Notes: generated by a model from the sequence alone, not told the origin. A DNA stretch of 50,941 nt from Candidatus Magnetominusculus xianensis (GCA_001541255.1 LNQR01000068.1:1-50941); one strand, 5' to 3'; shown: positions 36,646 through 46,822, numbered from the stretch's first letter. Numbers and translations are program-made.

Positions 36646-39060
36646 ATGTCCACCATACAAGTAAGCATCGAAGAGGAGATGAAGGTAAGCTACCTTGATT
36701 ATGCCATGAGCGTAATCATAGGCAGGGCGCTGCCAGAAGTAAGAGACGGCCTGAAGCCAGTACAGCGGAGGATTCTCTATGCGATGTTTCGCGAGGGGCT
36801 GCTCTCAACACGCAGGTACTCTAAATGTGCAGGCGTCGTTGGCGAGGTGCTAAAGAAATATCATCCCCACGGCGACAGCGCCGTATATGATGCCCTTGTG
36901 AGACTGGCCCAGGACTTTAACATGCGCTACCCGCTTATTGACGGGCAGGGGAACTTTGGTTCGATGGACGGCGACCCGGCAGCGGCGTACAGGTACACAG
37001 AGGCACGCCTTGCAAAGATAGCCGAGGAACTCCTGCGTGACATAGACAAAGAGACCGTGGACTTTATATCCAATTTTGACGAGACCACAGAAGAGCCGCT
37101 CGTCCTGCCATCTACTATACCAAATCTTATAATCAACGGCGCCTCAGGCATAGCTGTAGGAATGGCCACGAACATCCCCCCGCACAACCTCGGTGAGGTG
37201 TCGGCAGCGCTGATAAAACTGATTGACGACCCGGAGACAGATGTGCCCGGGCTGATGAAATATATCAAAGGGCCGGACTTCCCAACTGGTGGTATAATCT
37301 TTGGCCTTAAGGGAATAAAGGACGCCTATGAAACAGGGCGCGGGCAGATTCGTGTGCGTGCAAAGGCATCTTTTGAGCAGCGCTCAAGGGGTGGCGAGAG
37401 CATTATTATAGATGAGATGCCATATCAGGTAAACAAGGCCAGATTGATGGAGAAAATCGCCGAACTCGTCCGCGAAAAGAAGATTGAGGGCATATCAGAC
37501 CTCAGAGATGAGTCCGACCGCGATGGAATCAGGGTAGTTATCGAACTAAAGAGGGATGAGATGCCCCAGGTGGTATTGAACAATCTCTATAAACATACGC
37601 AGATGGAAGTGACGTTTGGGATTATAATGCTGGCCCTGTCTCACGGGCAGCCGCATGTGATGGGCCTTAAGCGTATCCTTTCAGAGTTTTTGCAGCACAG
37701 AAGGGATGTTATTATAAGAAGGACGAAGTTTGACCTTAGAAAGGCCCAGGAGCGCGCCCATATATTAGAAGGACTAAAGATAGCCCTGGACAACCTTGAC
37801 GCGATAATTAAGCTAATCAGGGCGGCCAGGACCCCGGACGAGGCAAGGCTGGGGCTGACTACACAGTTCCCACTGACGCTGATTCAGGCAAATGCGATTT
37901 TAGATATGCGCCTTCAGCGCCTAACCGGTCTTGAGAGAGAGAAAATCATAAGCGAATATAACGAGGTGATAAAAGAGATAGAGAGATTGACGGCAATTCT
38001 GGGCAGCGCCACCCTCATAGACCAGATAATACGGGATGAGCTGACTGAGATTAATGAAAAATATGCCGATGAGCGGCGCACCGAAATAGTCTCAGACATT
38101 CAGGAAATCTCTATAGAAGACCTGATTACCGAAGAGGAGATGGTCATCACCGTATCGCACAACGGTTATATAAAGAGAAACCCAATCTCTGAGTACCGCA
38201 GGCAGCGGCGGGGCGGCAAGGGGTCACTGAGCATGGAAACGCGCGAAGAGGACTACGTCAAGCAACTCTTTATTGGTTCTACGCATGACTATATCCTGTT
38301 TTTTTCAAACCTGGGCAGACTCTACACCCAGAAGATTTATCAGATACCAGAGGCAGGCCGTTCAGCTAAGGGTAAGGCTATTGTGAACCTGCTCCAGCTG
38401 CAATCGGGCGAGAAAATAGCCACAGCCCTGCCCGTAAAGGGTTTCGACACAGGGTATTTGATGATGTTCACTAAAAAAGGGATAGTAAAAAAGACCGAGC
38501 TGAAGGAATTCAGCAACCCGCGCGGTAAGGGCGTCATTGCCATAAACATAGACGCAGACGACGAGCTGATAGCCGTCAGGGTAACAGACGGAAAGTCGGA
38601 CATACTGATTGGCAGCAGCTTTGGCATAGCGATTCGCTTTAACGAAGACGACGTAAGACCTACCGGCAGAAGCTCAAGGGGTGTAATCGGCATAAGACTC
38701 AAAGAAGGAGACGAGGCCGTTGCCGCCGAGGTCATCGAAGAGAGGACATCGCTTCTGACCGTTACGGAGCTTGGTTTTGGAAAGCGGTCAAAAACTAATG
38801 AGTACAATGTACAAAGCCGCGGTGGGCATGGAGTTATATCTATAAAGGTAACAGAGAAGGGCGGCAACGTCATAGGGCTGCTACAGGTAAGAGATGAAGA
38901 CGAAATAATGATAGTCACAAAGGCGGGTAAGATGATTCGCACATCTGTTGACACCATCAACGTCATAGGCAGAAACACGCAGGGCGTTAAGGTCATGGAC
39001 GTAGGTAAGGAAAACGCCATCGTCGGCATTGGCAAGGTTGCCGAAAAGGACAAGGAGTGA
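36646..39060 (+). CDS. gyrA: DNA gyrase subunit A
   Basis: 804 residues. Breakage-reunion domain: [35 protein letters not shown] (quinolone-resistance region, with Ser replaced by the neighbouring pattern GDSAV) and the catalytic Tyr in [10 protein letters not shown]. The C-terminal beta-pinwheel carries the GyrA box QRRGGKG, which distinguishes it from ParC. It follows gyrB by 27 bp and ends the replication gene block. Confidence 0.97.
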   Translation: MSTIQVSIEEEMKVSYLDYAMSVIIGRALPEVRDGLKPVQRRILYAMFREGLLSTRRYSKCAGVVGEVLKKYHPHGDSAVYDALVRLAQDFNMRYPLIDGQGNFGSMDGDPAAAYRYTEARLAKIAEELLRDIDKETVDFISNFDETTEEPLVLPSTIPNLIINGASGIAVGMATNIPPHNLGEVSAALIKLIDDPETDVPGLMKYIKGPDFPTGGIIFGLKGIKDAYETGRGQIRVRAKASFEQRSRGGESIIIDEMPYQVNKARLMEKIAELVREKKIEGISDLRDESDRDGIRVVIELKRDEMPQVVLNNLYKHTQMEVTFGIIMLALSHGQPHVMGLKRILSEFLQHRRDVIIRRTKFDLRKAQERAHILEGLKIALDNLDAIIKLIRAARTPDEARLGLTTQFPLTLIQANAILDMRLQRLTGLEREKIISEYNEVIKEIERLTAILGSATLIDQIIRDELTEINEKYADERRTEIVSDIQEISIEDLITEEEMVITVSHNGYIKRNPISEYRRQRRGGKGSLSMETREEDYVKQLFIGSTHDYILFFSNLGRLYTQKIYQIPEAGRSAKGKAIVNLLQLQSGEKIATALPVKGFDTGYLMMFTKKGIVKKTELKEFSNPRGKGVIAINIDADDELIAVRVTDGKSDILIGSSFGIAIRFNEDDVRPTGRSSRGVIGIRLKEGDEAVAAEVIEERTSLLTVTELGFGKRSKTNEYNVQSRGGHGVISIKVTEKGGNVIGLLQVRDEDEIMIVTKAGKMIRTSVDTINVIGRNTQGVKVMDVGKENAIVGIGKVAEKDKE

Positions 39061-39075
39061 TCTTAGCGGCACACT

Positions 39076-40599
39076 ATGAGTAGGCCAGACACTCCGCCGT
39101 CACCACCTGACAACGCCAGCCCCATAGACTTAATCGTAAGAAACTATGTATTTATTCTAATATCGCGGGTACTGAGGATTGGCACAGGCTTTCTGCTGCT
39201 GTTTGGCCTTGCCAGGAGCCTTGGCGTCAATGACTTTGGTAATTTCATCTTTATAACCAACCTCACGGCAAGCATTATGAGCGTTGCGTTTTATGGCATC
39301 GGGCAAACACTGGTGCGAGAGGTATCGGGGGATCGTGAAAGGGCAGCGGTTTATCTGGGAATTGCCTTTAAGCTGCGCGGGTATGTTACGATTGCCGCCT
39401 TTAGTGCCCTTGTCATTATCTCAGTAGTTATGAAGGTTGACAGGCTTTTGTTCATTGCGATATTAATCGCATCGTTGTCTGAGATATTTCGTGCATTTTC
39501 TGATTTAGCGAAGGATGTCTTCAGGGCCTATGAGAAGATGCACTATGAGATGTTTATAACTACTATATATTCGGCGCTCGTGCTTGTGCTTGTCTCAATA
39601 CTGATACTGTTCAAGGGCGGATACGCATACGTGATTGCCTCGATTTGCGCGGCCAACGCAGTGCAGCTCATTATCAGCGTGAAGATTATGTCCGGGAGAT
39701 TTGCAAGACCGGCGCGTGATTTACCTAAAGACCTGTTTAAGACATTTATTGTGAATTCGTTCAGCCTGGGGATAGGGGTCTTGTTCGCGCAGCTTTTGGC
39801 AAGGGTTCCTTCGCTGTTTTTAAAGGAGATGAGGGGGGCAGCCGATGTCGCCTTTTTCGAGACCGGGCATGGGCTTATTATTCAAATCCTCATACTGAGC
39901 GAGATATTTGTTACCGTTTTCCTGCCCAGGTTGTCCATACTTGCCTCTGAGAGTGACTTTGAGAAAATCAAAAGCATGGGCAGCAGGCTCTTTAAGTTTT
40001 TCCTCTTGTTTTCGGTAAATGTCTCAATCGTATTTTTTATCTTTTCAAAGGAGCTTATCCAATTATTATATGGGGCAAAGTATGCGGAGTCAGGCAGTGT
40101 GCTGAGGGTTTTGTCTTTTGCCGTGGCATTTTTGTTTATCACAAACTTCATACACATATTTTTAATATCGCTGAAGATGCAGAAGGAGTTTGTGTTGTGT
40201 AATCTGGCGCCATTTATATTTGTCTCTGTGTCGATGTTATTTAGTGTACCGGCTTATGGATTTATGGGGGCGGCATTCTCTGGTATTTCGGCATATTTTG
40301 TCAGCTTTGCGCTGTCGTGCTATATAACTCACAGCAGGAGGATATTTAAAATACCGGCTGCCGCGGCGGTTAAGGTATTTATAGCTGCGGTTTTTGTTAT
40401 AATAGGTAGTGAGGCAATTGAGGGTATGTGGCTGGTGGTAAGGCTTGCAGCAGCCATCACCGCGTATTTAATATTAATTATGGCCCTCGGTGTTATCGAC
40501 AAGGAGGATAGGGCATTTGTTAGGGATACTGCTCAGAGATTAAACATTATGAAATATCTGAGAGTTTTCAAAATGGGGCCGCGCAGAAAATGCCCGTAA
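39076..40599 (+). CDS. Oligosaccharide flippase (Wzx/MOP superfamily)
   Basis: 507 residues with about 12-14 hydrophobic helices throughout and a short polar N-terminus. LARSLGVNDFGNFIFITNL (about 45-63) is the typical first-repeat sequence of polysaccharide-synthesis flippases. It is expected to turn lipid-linked glycan units across the inner membrane. Starts 15 bp after gyrA. With the next two genes it begins an envelope-glycan set. The substrate is unknown. Confidence 0.88.
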   Translation: MSRPDTPPSPPDNASPIDLIVRNYVFILISRVLRIGTGFLLLFGLARSLGVNDFGNFIFITNLTASIMSVAFYGIGQTLVREVSGDRERAAVYLGIAFKLRGYVTIAAFSALVIISVVMKVDRLLFIAILIASLSEIFRAFSDLAKDVFRAYEKMHYEMFITTIYSALVLVLVSILILFKGGYAYVIASICAANAVQLIISVKIMSGRFARPARDLPKDLFKTFIVNSFSLGIGVLFAQLLARVPSLFLKEMRGAADVAFFETGHGLIIQILILSEIFVTVFLPRLSILASESDFEKIKSMGSRLFKFFLLFSVNVSIVFFIFSKELIQLLYGAKYAESGSVLRVLSFAVAFLFITNFIHIFLISLKMQKEFVLCNLAPFIFVSVSMLFSVPAYGFMGAAFSGISAYFVSFALSCYITHSRRIFKIPAAAAVKVFIAAVFVIIGSEAIEGMWLVVRLAAAITAYLILIMALGVIDKEDRAFVRDTAQRLNIMKYLRVFKMGPRRKCP

Positions 40600-40606
40600 T
40601 CAGCAT

Positions 40607-41632
40607 ATGAGTAGATTGACAGGGATTGTTAAGAATGCCGCGAAGTTTTTTTATATTTACCCATTTCGTATTGGTGTACGGCTGCTGCCGATTGGGACTT
40701 CATATACGGTGGGGCAGTTCATGGGTGGGGTGTCCTTTTACTTAAGAGGCAGGAAGAGAAAGGCAATTGAGCAGGAGGCACGCCTGCTTTTCCCTGATTC
40801 CGCGAACAAGGATATTGACTCAATGGTAAGGTTGACGTTTACGAATCTGTTCCAAAAAGAAATCGAGACATTTTTCTATCCAACGATGAATGAACAGAAC
40901 ATCGATGGCATCATCGGTATAGAGGGTATTGAACATCTCAACGCGGCAATTGCCGCCGGTAAGGGTACGATGCTGCTATTTGCGCACTTTGGGGCAAACC
41001 AGATGGTCATGCCGGCCATCGGTTACAGGGGATTTAAGATGAGCCAGTTAAGTGCCCCCGCTACTGTGTGGACAGAGATACTGGGCAAGGAACAAAACCT
41101 GATAGAGAGAAGGACAATGGAGATAAAATGGCAGTGTGAGGAATCGCTGCCCGTTCGGCATATCAACATATTCGGCTCATTAAAAGAGGCATTTCTGTGT
41201 CTGAGGAGAAATGAAATCCTCGGGGTTGCCATTGACGGCGGCAGTGGAAAGGAGCGGGCGGCAGTGGATTTCCTTGGCAAAAAGGCGCTATTTTCAACCG
41301 GTTCTGCCGAGCTTGCGCTTCGCACGGGCTGTACTGTCCTGCCCACGTTTGTTCTAAGAGACTCTAAGGGATATAACACGATGATAATAGAAGGGCCGCT
41401 GTCGGCACCGGCTAAAGACAGGCAGGGCAGACAGAGGGCAATCACTGCATTTATTCGTGAGTTTGTTGAGCGCCTGGAGCCGTATGTGCTGAGACACCCG
41501 TCTCACTACCTTGATTTTCTAGCCCTGCGTACATATATGGCTGGACTTGGAGACCCAGATTTTTTTGTTGAAGAACAGGTTGCCCCTGTAGTAAACATAA
41601 ATCATTTATTGTGTGAGAGAAAGGTGAGTTAA
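40607..41632 (+). CDS. LpxL/HtrB-family lysophospholipid or lipid A acyltransferase, atypical motif
   Basis: 341 residues. The family layout is present: RKRKAIEQEARLLFP, TMLLFAHFGANQMVMPAIG, and a late ALRTGCTVLPTFVLR. In LpxL-type enzymes the catalytic dyad is HxxxxD/E (HFGNWE is common); here it is HFGANQ, so the acid is Gln. The second block VAIDGGSGKERAAVDFLGK replaces the usual DQ.....FVPFFG. It may have changed acceptor or be inactive. It overlaps neither neighbour (7 bp after the flippase, 1 bp before the radical SAM gene), so an operon is likely. Confidence 0.8.
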   Translation: MSRLTGIVKNAAKFFYIYPFRIGVRLLPIGTSYTVGQFMGGVSFYLRGRKRKAIEQEARLLFPDSANKDIDSMVRLTFTNLFQKEIETFFYPTMNEQNIDGIIGIEGIEHLNAAIAAGKGTMLLFAHFGANQMVMPAIGYRGFKMSQLSAPATVWTEILGKEQNLIERRTMEIKWQCEESLPVRHINIFGSLKEAFLCLRRNEILGVAIDGGSGKERAAVDFLGKKALFSTGSAELALRTGCTVLPTFVLRDSKGYNTMIIEGPLSAPAKDRQGRQRAITAFIREFVERLEPYVLRHPSHYLDFLALRTYMAGLGDPDFFVEEQVAPVVNINHLLCERKVS

Positions 41633-41633
41633 G

Positions 41634-43154
41634 ATGAGGGTATTACTAATAAGACCGCCATATACACGCCTCAAAGGGGCGGGGCAGGCACCGTACTTCC
41701 CCCTGGGGCTGGGTTACATTACATCGGTATTAAGGGAAAACGGCTTCGATGCAAATTTATACCATGCAGAAAATCCCCAAAAAGGAGATGACTCTCTCAT
41801 CCCTGATGCAGACATCGGATTTGACCTGCGCTCAAAGGGCTATCGCAGGTACCTCGATGCCATAAACAATGACTCGCACTATGTGTGGGAAGAGGTTAGA
41901 CAGACCCTGCGGGCATATAAACCTGACCTTGTGGGCATATCGCTCCTTTCGGTAGAGGTTGCCTCAGCGCTCAAGATAAGCAAGCTCTGCAAGGAGTACG
42001 ATAAGGACTGCTATGTCTTATGGGGCGGTCTTCATCCAAGTTTTATGCCGGAGGAATGCCTGAGAAACGAGGAGGTCGATTTCGTAATCAGAGGGGAGGG
42101 CGAATATGCCTCACTGGAGCTGTGCAATACGCTGAAAAACGGCGGCTCTTTCTCTGAGATAAAGGGCCTGTCGTTTAAGAAAAATGCTGCCACAGTACAC
42201 AATCCAATGAGAGATGCCATCGCTGAGATAGACAAAGTGCCGCCTCCGGCGCGCGATGCAGTGCTGTACCCGGAGTCCTTTGATTTTAAGTCCCTGGGCA
42301 GTATGATTGTCTCGCGGGGCTGCCCGTTTCGATGTACATTTTGTTCATCGCGCAATTTCTGGGACAAAAAGGTACGCCTGCGCACCCCTGAAAACGTAAT
42401 CCAGGAGATAAAGGTGCTAAAGGAGAAATTTGGCACACGTTATATCATGTTCTGGGACGATTCCTTTACGATTAACAGAAAGGTGATTGAGCGCTACTGC
42501 CGGTCAATCATAGACTCCGGTCTGAAGATAAGCTGGAAGACGGCAACGAGGGCAGATTTAATCGACAGTGAAATCCTTGATTTGATGAAAAAGGCCGGCT
42601 GTGTAAAGCTGGAGATAGGGGTAGAAAGCGGCAGTGAGCGGATAAAAAAACTGATAAACAAGGATGTCTCAAACAAGCAGATAAAAATGGCGTTTGACTT
42701 GATTCAGAGAAAAGGGATTGGTGTTGGCGGGTTCTTTATGGCGGGGTTCCCTGATGAGACGATAGAAGACCTTACGGATACATTTAATCTGATGAAAGAG
42801 CTGCGGGCAGGTGAGCTTGCCTTTAACATATTTGACCCGATGCCAGGCAGTTCGGAGTACGATAAATGTATAGAGATGGGGCTAGTTGCACCAGCAGCGG
42901 ATTGGAACAATTTCCCGTTCTGGCCGGATGCCTATTACGTAAAAAACATAAAACGGGAAGACTTCGATAAATATGTAAACACTATAGCCCACTGGCTCTA
43001 CAACTACAACAATACCCTCTCGGTAAGGCTGAAGCGAAGTAAGCAGTACCTGCTGTTCATGCTGAAAAATGACCCTGCCTTTTTATTGTCAAAGGTAATG
43101 GCGTTTATAACCAGAAGGAGAAGAGTCCACAAGTTAAAGTCCGGGTCAGGGTGA
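41634..43154 (+). CDS. B12-binding-domain radical SAM enzyme
   Basis: 506 residues. N-terminal cobalamin-binding region about 1-150 (VLLIRPPYTRLKGAGQAPYF; ALKISKLCKEYDKDCYVLWG), then the radical SAM core with the 4Fe-4S motif SRGCPFRCTFCSS (about 225-237), MFWDDSFTINRKVIERYC and KLEIGVESGSERIKKLINK. Members methylate or rearrange unactivated carbons in lipids, hopanoids, tetrapyrroles and natural products. The sequence alone does not fix the substrate. Location after an acyltransferase points towards lipid or glycan modification, as inference. Confidence 0.9.
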   Translation: MRVLLIRPPYTRLKGAGQAPYFPLGLGYITSVLRENGFDANLYHAENPQKGDDSLIPDADIGFDLRSKGYRRYLDAINNDSHYVWEEVRQTLRAYKPDLVGISLLSVEVASALKISKLCKEYDKDCYVLWGGLHPSFMPEECLRNEEVDFVIRGEGEYASLELCNTLKNGGSFSEIKGLSFKKNAATVHNPMRDAIAEIDKVPPPARDAVLYPESFDFKSLGSMIVSRGCPFRCTFCSSRNFWDKKVRLRTPENVIQEIKVLKEKFGTRYIMFWDDSFTINRKVIERYCRSIIDSGLKISWKTATRADLIDSEILDLMKKAGCVKLEIGVESGSERIKKLINKDVSNKQIKMAFDLIQRKGIGVGGFFMAGFPDETIEDLTDTFNLMKELRAGELAFNIFDPMPGSSEYDKCIEMGLVAPAADWNNFPFWPDAYYVKNIKREDFDKYVNTIAHWLYNYNNTLSVRLKRSKQYLLFMLKNDPAFLLSKVMAFITRRRRVHKLKSGSG

Positions 43155-43235
43155 GACAGCAGGCCGACCCTGCCTGTAAAATTGATTGATTTTATTGATA
43201 GTAATATGAAACAATAGCGTGGTTAGAGACATCAT

Positions 43236-43308
43236 GGGCGGTTAGCTCAGCTGGGAGAGCATCACGTTCGCAACGTGGGGGTCGGGGGTTCGAATCCCCT
43301 ACCGTCCA
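43236..43308 (+). tRNA. tRNA-Ala (anticodon CGC)
   Basis: 73-nt cloverleaf. Acceptor GGGCGGT/ACCGTCC includes the G3-U70 pair that specifies alanine. D-arm TAGCTCAGCTGGGAGAGC; anticodon stem TCACG/CGTGG around TTCGCAA, giving CGC; T-arm GGGGGTTCGAATCCCC. Discriminator A, no encoded CCA. Confidence 0.96.
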
Positions 43309-43434
43309 TTACCTAAGGTGCAGATATTAAGTAATAATATTTCAGACACCCCCAAAATACGTCGTTCCGGTTAGTTATTCTGGTAACTGGCGCCGCGGCT
43401 TATTATGGTGGTGGATTTAGGGAGCTTGGGAGTG

Positions 43435-43464
43435 TTTACTAAGCGGATAGAGATGTGTTATAGT
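43435..43464 (+). promoter_or_regulatory. Candidate ilvB promoter
   Basis: TTTACT (43435-43440) and TATAGT (43459-43464) with 18 bp between them, 4/6 and 5/6 matches. Predicted start near 43471, giving a leader of about 76 nt that includes the hairpin and repeats. Confidence 0.5.
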
Positions 43465-43509
43465 TATGCCTGTGAAAAAATATATCGCGTGGGGCTGCCA
43501 CGCGTCATA

Positions 43510-43546
43510 GAGCATGAAATAGGAGCATGAAAAAGGAGCATGAAAT
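43510..43546 (+). repeat. Three tandem SD-ATG repeats before ilvB
   Basis: Units GAGCATGAAATA (43510-43521), GGAGCATGAAAAA (43522-43534) and GGAGCATGAAAT (43535-43546) abut the ilvB ATG. Each unit holds a GGAG-like site and an ATG. The ATGs at 43514, 43527 and 43540 open frames of 2, 7 and 5 codons (ATG AAA TAG; MKKEHEI; MKYES). The third unit supplies the ilvB ribosome-binding site. Confidence 0.85.
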
Positions 43547-45289
43547 ATGAAAGTTAGCGGCGCTGAGATTGTCGTAGAGTCATTAAAAAAAGAAGGGGTT
43601 ACGCATATATTCGGGTATCCCGGCGGTGTTGTCTTAAATCTCTTCGATTACCTCTATGACGCAAAAGATATTAAGCTGATTCTTACGCGGCACGAACAGG
43701 GTGCCACACACATGGCAGATGGCTACGCCCGCTCATCCGGCAAAGTCGGCGTGGCGCTTGTCACGTCCGGCCCAGGCGCTACAAACACCGTAACCGGCAT
43801 TGCCACAGCCGCAATGGACTCCATTCCCATCGTTGTGCTGACCGGGCAGGTTCCCACTATGCTCATCGGTAACGACGCCTTTCAGGAGGCAGACATTGTT
43901 GGCATTACACGCCCGTGTACAAAGTATAATTATCTGGTAAAGAACATCGACGACCTCGCCCCCACTATCAGAGAGGCATTTCATATTGCCTCATCAGGCA
44001 GGCCGGGGCCGGTGCTTATAGACCTGCCCAAAGACATTTCAGCAGGAACGGGGAACTTCAACTGGCCTGAGAAAATCCAGATACGCAGCTATAATCCAAC
44101 CGTCGAGGGTAACAGAAAGATGATTGAAAAGGCCGTCGATGAGATCGCTAAGTCGAAAAAGCCGGTTATCATTGCCGGTGGCGGTGTAATCCTCTCTAAC
44201 GCATCTGATGAACTCAGAGAACTTGCCGAGCTTACACAAGTACCCGTCATAACCACCCTCATGGGGATAGGCAGTTTCCCATCGGTACATCCGCTGTCTC
44301 TGGGGATGCCCGGTATGCACGGCACATATTACGCAAATATGGCGATTCAGGACTCTGACCTTATAGTGGCCGTAGGCATGAGGTTTGACGACAGGGTGAC
44401 AGGCAAGATTTCAGCATTTGCCCCACATGCCACTATCGTACATATAGACATCGACCCCACATCTATAAGAAAAAACGTACACGTAGATATCCCTATCGTT
44501 GGGGACTCGAAAAATATCCTCACAACACTGAACCAAATCGTTAGAACCCAGCAGAAGACCCAGTGGACTGAGATAAGAAAGGCATGGCTTAAGCAGCTCG
44601 ATGACTGGAAACAACTCAAGCCCATGAGCTATAAGTACTCTGACACAGTGATTAAGCCCCAGTACGTAATAGAAAAACTCTACGAGGCCACAGGCGGAGA
44701 CGCCATTATAACCACAGAGGTAGGGCAAAATCAGATGTGGGCAGCACAGTTTTTTAAATTTGACAAGCCGCGTACATTTCTGACCTCCGGCGGGCTTGGC
44801 ACAATGGGATACGGGTTCCCTGCGGCAATCGGCGCTCAGGTCGCCAATCCCGATAAGACCGTTATAGACATAGCCGGTGACGGCAGCATTCAGATGAACA
44901 TACAGGAGCTTGCCACAGCCGTTGTCTATGAACTCCCCGTAAAGGTGGCAATCCTCAACAACCGCTACCTCGGCATGGTCAGGCAGTGGCAGGAGATGTT
45001 CTTCAACGAGAGGTACTCACACAGCAATCTCAACGTGGTGCCGGATTTTGTCAAAGTCGCCGAGGCATACTCAGCCGTAGGGCTGCGTGCGGAGAAGCCC
45101 TCAGACGTAGAGCCGGTAATCAGAGAGGCGCTAAAGACCAAAAAACCGGTCTTCATGGACTTCGTCATCGACTGGAAAGAGAAGGTGTTCCCTATGGTTC
45201 CCGCAGGTGCAGCGATTGACCAGATGATCTTCGACGAGGAAGAGCCTAAGAAGGAAAAGGAAACGAAGAAACTCAAAGCCGTTAAGTAA
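43547..45289 (+). CDS. ilvB: Acetolactate synthase large subunit
   Basis: 580 residues. Thiamine diphosphate enzyme of branched-chain amino acid synthesis. N-terminal domain with the catalytic Glu in RHEQGATHMADGYARSSG, then the FAD-binding middle domain (VVAVGMRFDDRVTGK region) and the C-terminal TPP motif GDGSIQMNIQEL ending in NN. It makes acetolactate or acetohydroxybutyrate. A short Lys/Glu-rich tail follows. It is co-transcribed with the regulatory subunit 32 bp downstream. Confidence 0.96.
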   Translation: MKVSGAEIVVESLKKEGVTHIFGYPGGVVLNLFDYLYDAKDIKLILTRHEQGATHMADGYARSSGKVGVALVTSGPGATNTVTGIATAAMDSIPIVVLTGQVPTMLIGNDAFQEADIVGITRPCTKYNYLVKNIDDLAPTIREAFHIASSGRPGPVLIDLPKDISAGTGNFNWPEKIQIRSYNPTVEGNRKMIEKAVDEIAKSKKPVIIAGGGVILSNASDELRELAELTQVPVITTLMGIGSFPSVHPLSLGMPGMHGTYYANMAIQDSDLIVAVGMRFDDRVTGKISAFAPHATIVHIDIDPTSIRKNVHVDIPIVGDSKNILTTLNQIVRTQQKTQWTEIRKAWLKQLDDWKQLKPMSYKYSDTVIKPQYVIEKLYEATGGDAIITTEVGQNQMWAAQFFKFDKPRTFLTSGGLGTMGYGFPAAIGAQVANPDKTVIDIAGDGSIQMNIQELATAVVYELPVKVAILNNRYLGMVRQWQEMFFNERYSHSNLNVVPDFVKVAEAYSAVGLRAEKPSDVEPVIREALKTKKPVFMDFVIDWKEKVFPMVPAGAAIDQMIFDEEEPKKEKETKKLKAVK

Positions 45290-45321
45290 CACGATTAATA
45301 AGTAACACGAGAGGAGCTGCT

Positions 45322-45807
45322 ATGAGACATACGATATCTGTGCAGGTAGAAAATAAGTTTGGTGTGCTGTCAAGGGTTGCCGGGCTGTTCAGCGGTCGCG
45401 GCTATAATATTGAGAGTATCTCTGTCGGAGAGACGCTTGATCCGAAAATCTCTGTAATGACTATTGTTACCAGGGGTGAAAACCAGATTGTCGAGCAAAT
45501 CAACAAACAGTTGAATAAACTAATAGATGTGATAAAGGTTCAAGACCTGTTTGATGTTGACCACGTTGAAAGAGAAATGGTCATGATTAAAATCACGCCC
45601 ACTCAAGAGCAAAAGGCCGAAGTACTGCGCCTTGCCGAGATATTCAGAGGCAGGGTCGTGGACTCAAGCCTCAAGACCTATACGATAGAGATAACAGGGG
45701 ATGAGTCTAAAATAGAGGCATTTCTTGAACTTGTCAAACCGATGGGTGTAAAAGAGTTCGTCCGCTCAGGGAAGATTGCCATAGCGCGGGAGAGATCCAG
45801 GGGCTGA
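45322..45807 (+). CDS. ilvN: Acetolactate synthase small (regulatory) subunit
   Basis: 161 residues. ACT domain about 3-75 (HTISVQVENKFGVLSRVAGL, then YNIESISVGETLDP), where valine binds for feedback inhibition, followed by the C-terminal ALS_ss domain (ELVKPMGVKEFVRSGKIAI). Ribosome-binding site GAGAGGAG. The length is of the IlvH/IlvN long type. The family name ilvH would serve equally. Confidence 0.96.
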   Translation: MRHTISVQVENKFGVLSRVAGLFSGRGYNIESISVGETLDPKISVMTIVTRGENQIVEQINKQLNKLIDVIKVQDLFDVDHVEREMVMIKITPTQEQKAEVLRLAEIFRGRVVDSSLKTYTIEITGDESKIEAFLELVKPMGVKEFVRSGKIAIARERSRG

Positions 45808-45832
45808 ATCCAGCCAGGCTCAACATAAACCA

Positions 45833-46822
45833 ATGGATTGGAAAGGCAAAAAAGTCATAGTCACAGGTGCCTGCGGCTTCATAGGTAGTCATCTGGTAGA
45901 GGCACTCTTAGCACTTGGTGCGTCGGTCCGCGCGTTCACTTATTATAACTCCTTCAATACATGGGGATGGATAGACACATTTGATGAGGAGCTAAAAAGT
46001 AAATTAGATGTTTACTGTGGCGACATCAGAGACGCCTATAACGTCAGGGACGCCCTTGATGGAATGGACATTGTCTTTCACCTTGCTGCGTTAATCGCCA
46101 TTCCATATTCCTATATCGCCCCAGCATCATATGTAAAGACCAACATAGAAGGTACATTGAACATCGTCCAGGCCGCAAAAGACTTTAAGACCAAGCGGAT
46201 TATTCATACCTCTACCAGCGAGGTATATGGCACAGCCAGATATGTCCCGATAGACGAGGGGCACCCGCTTCAGGGGCAGTCCCCCTATTCAGCGACAAAA
46301 ATAGGTGCCGACGCTATTGCAGAGAGTTTTTACAAGGCATTTTCGCTGCCAATTACCATAGTACGACCATTTAATACATACGGCCCGAGGCAGTCGGCAC
46401 GCGCTATTATTCCGACAATTATTACACAAATAGAGGCCGGGGCAAAAATAATAAAGCTAGGCTCGCAGCACCCCACAAGGGATTTTACCTTTGTAAAGGA
46501 CACCGTATCTGCCATGATAAGCCTTGCCGAATCAGAGGAATCCATTGGCTCAGTAACAAACATCGGCTCGAATTTTGAGATCAGCATAGGCACCCTCACA
46601 TCAAAGATTATGGAACTAATGGATGCCAATCTAACCATCGAGTTCGACGAAAAAAGGGCCAGGCCGTCAAACAGCGAAGTCGAAAGACTCTGGGCCGACA
46701 CCACAAGGCTTGCCTCAACCGGCTGGAGGGCATCTTATTCCCTTGATGCAGGTCTCAATGAGACAATTCAGTGGATAAGAAAGAACATAGATAAGTACAA
46801 GGCCGACATATATAATGTCTGA
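45833..46822 (+). CDS. NAD-dependent sugar-nucleotide 4,6-dehydratase (LegB-like)
   Basis: 329 residues of the extended SDR fold. NAD motif TGACGFIGSHLVEALL near the N-terminus, HLAALIAIPYSY, TSTSEVYGTARYVP and active-site YSATKIGADAIAE. RAFTYYNSFNTWGW and GEVERLWADTTRL-like features resemble LegB of legionaminic acid synthesis. The specific product is inferred, since legC, legG and legI are not in view. The start overlaps no gene, 26 bp after ilvN. Its end overlaps the next gene by 8 bp. Confidence 0.88.
   Translation: MDWKGKKVIVTGACGFIGSHLVEALLALGASVRAFTYYNSFNTWGWIDTFDEELKSKLDVYCGDIRDAYNVRDALDGMDIVFHLAALIAIPYSYIAPASYVKTNIEGTLNIVQAAKDFKTKRIIHTSTSEVYGTARYVPIDEGHPLQGQSPYSATKIGADAIAESFYKAFSLPITIVRPFNTYGPRQSARAIIPTIITQIEAGAKIIKLGSQHPTRDFTFVKDTVSAMISLAESEESIGSVTNIGSNFEISIGTLTSKIMELMDANLTIEFDEKRARPSNSEVERLWADTTRLASTGWRASYSLDAGLNETIQWIRKNIDKYKADIYNV

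Larger units (their letters stand above)
43155..43546 (+). promoter_or_regulatory. Intergenic region with tRNA-Ala and the ilvB control region
   Basis: 392 bp. It contains a candidate tRNA promoter (TTGATT 43182-43187, 17 bp, TATGAA 43205-43210), tRNA-Ala, and an ilvB promoter (TTTACT 43435-43440, 18 bp, TATAGT 43459-43464). A 7-bp hairpin CGCGTGG/CCACGCG (43486-43504) and a triple 12-13-bp repeat carrying ribosome-binding sites lie next to the ilvB start. No gene-length frame is seen. Confidence 0.6.

Noticed and set aside
38340..39053. 237-codon minus-strand frame inside gyrA
   Set aside because: Antisense shadow of the gyrA beta-pinwheel; Ser/Pro/Thr-rich composition typical of such images.
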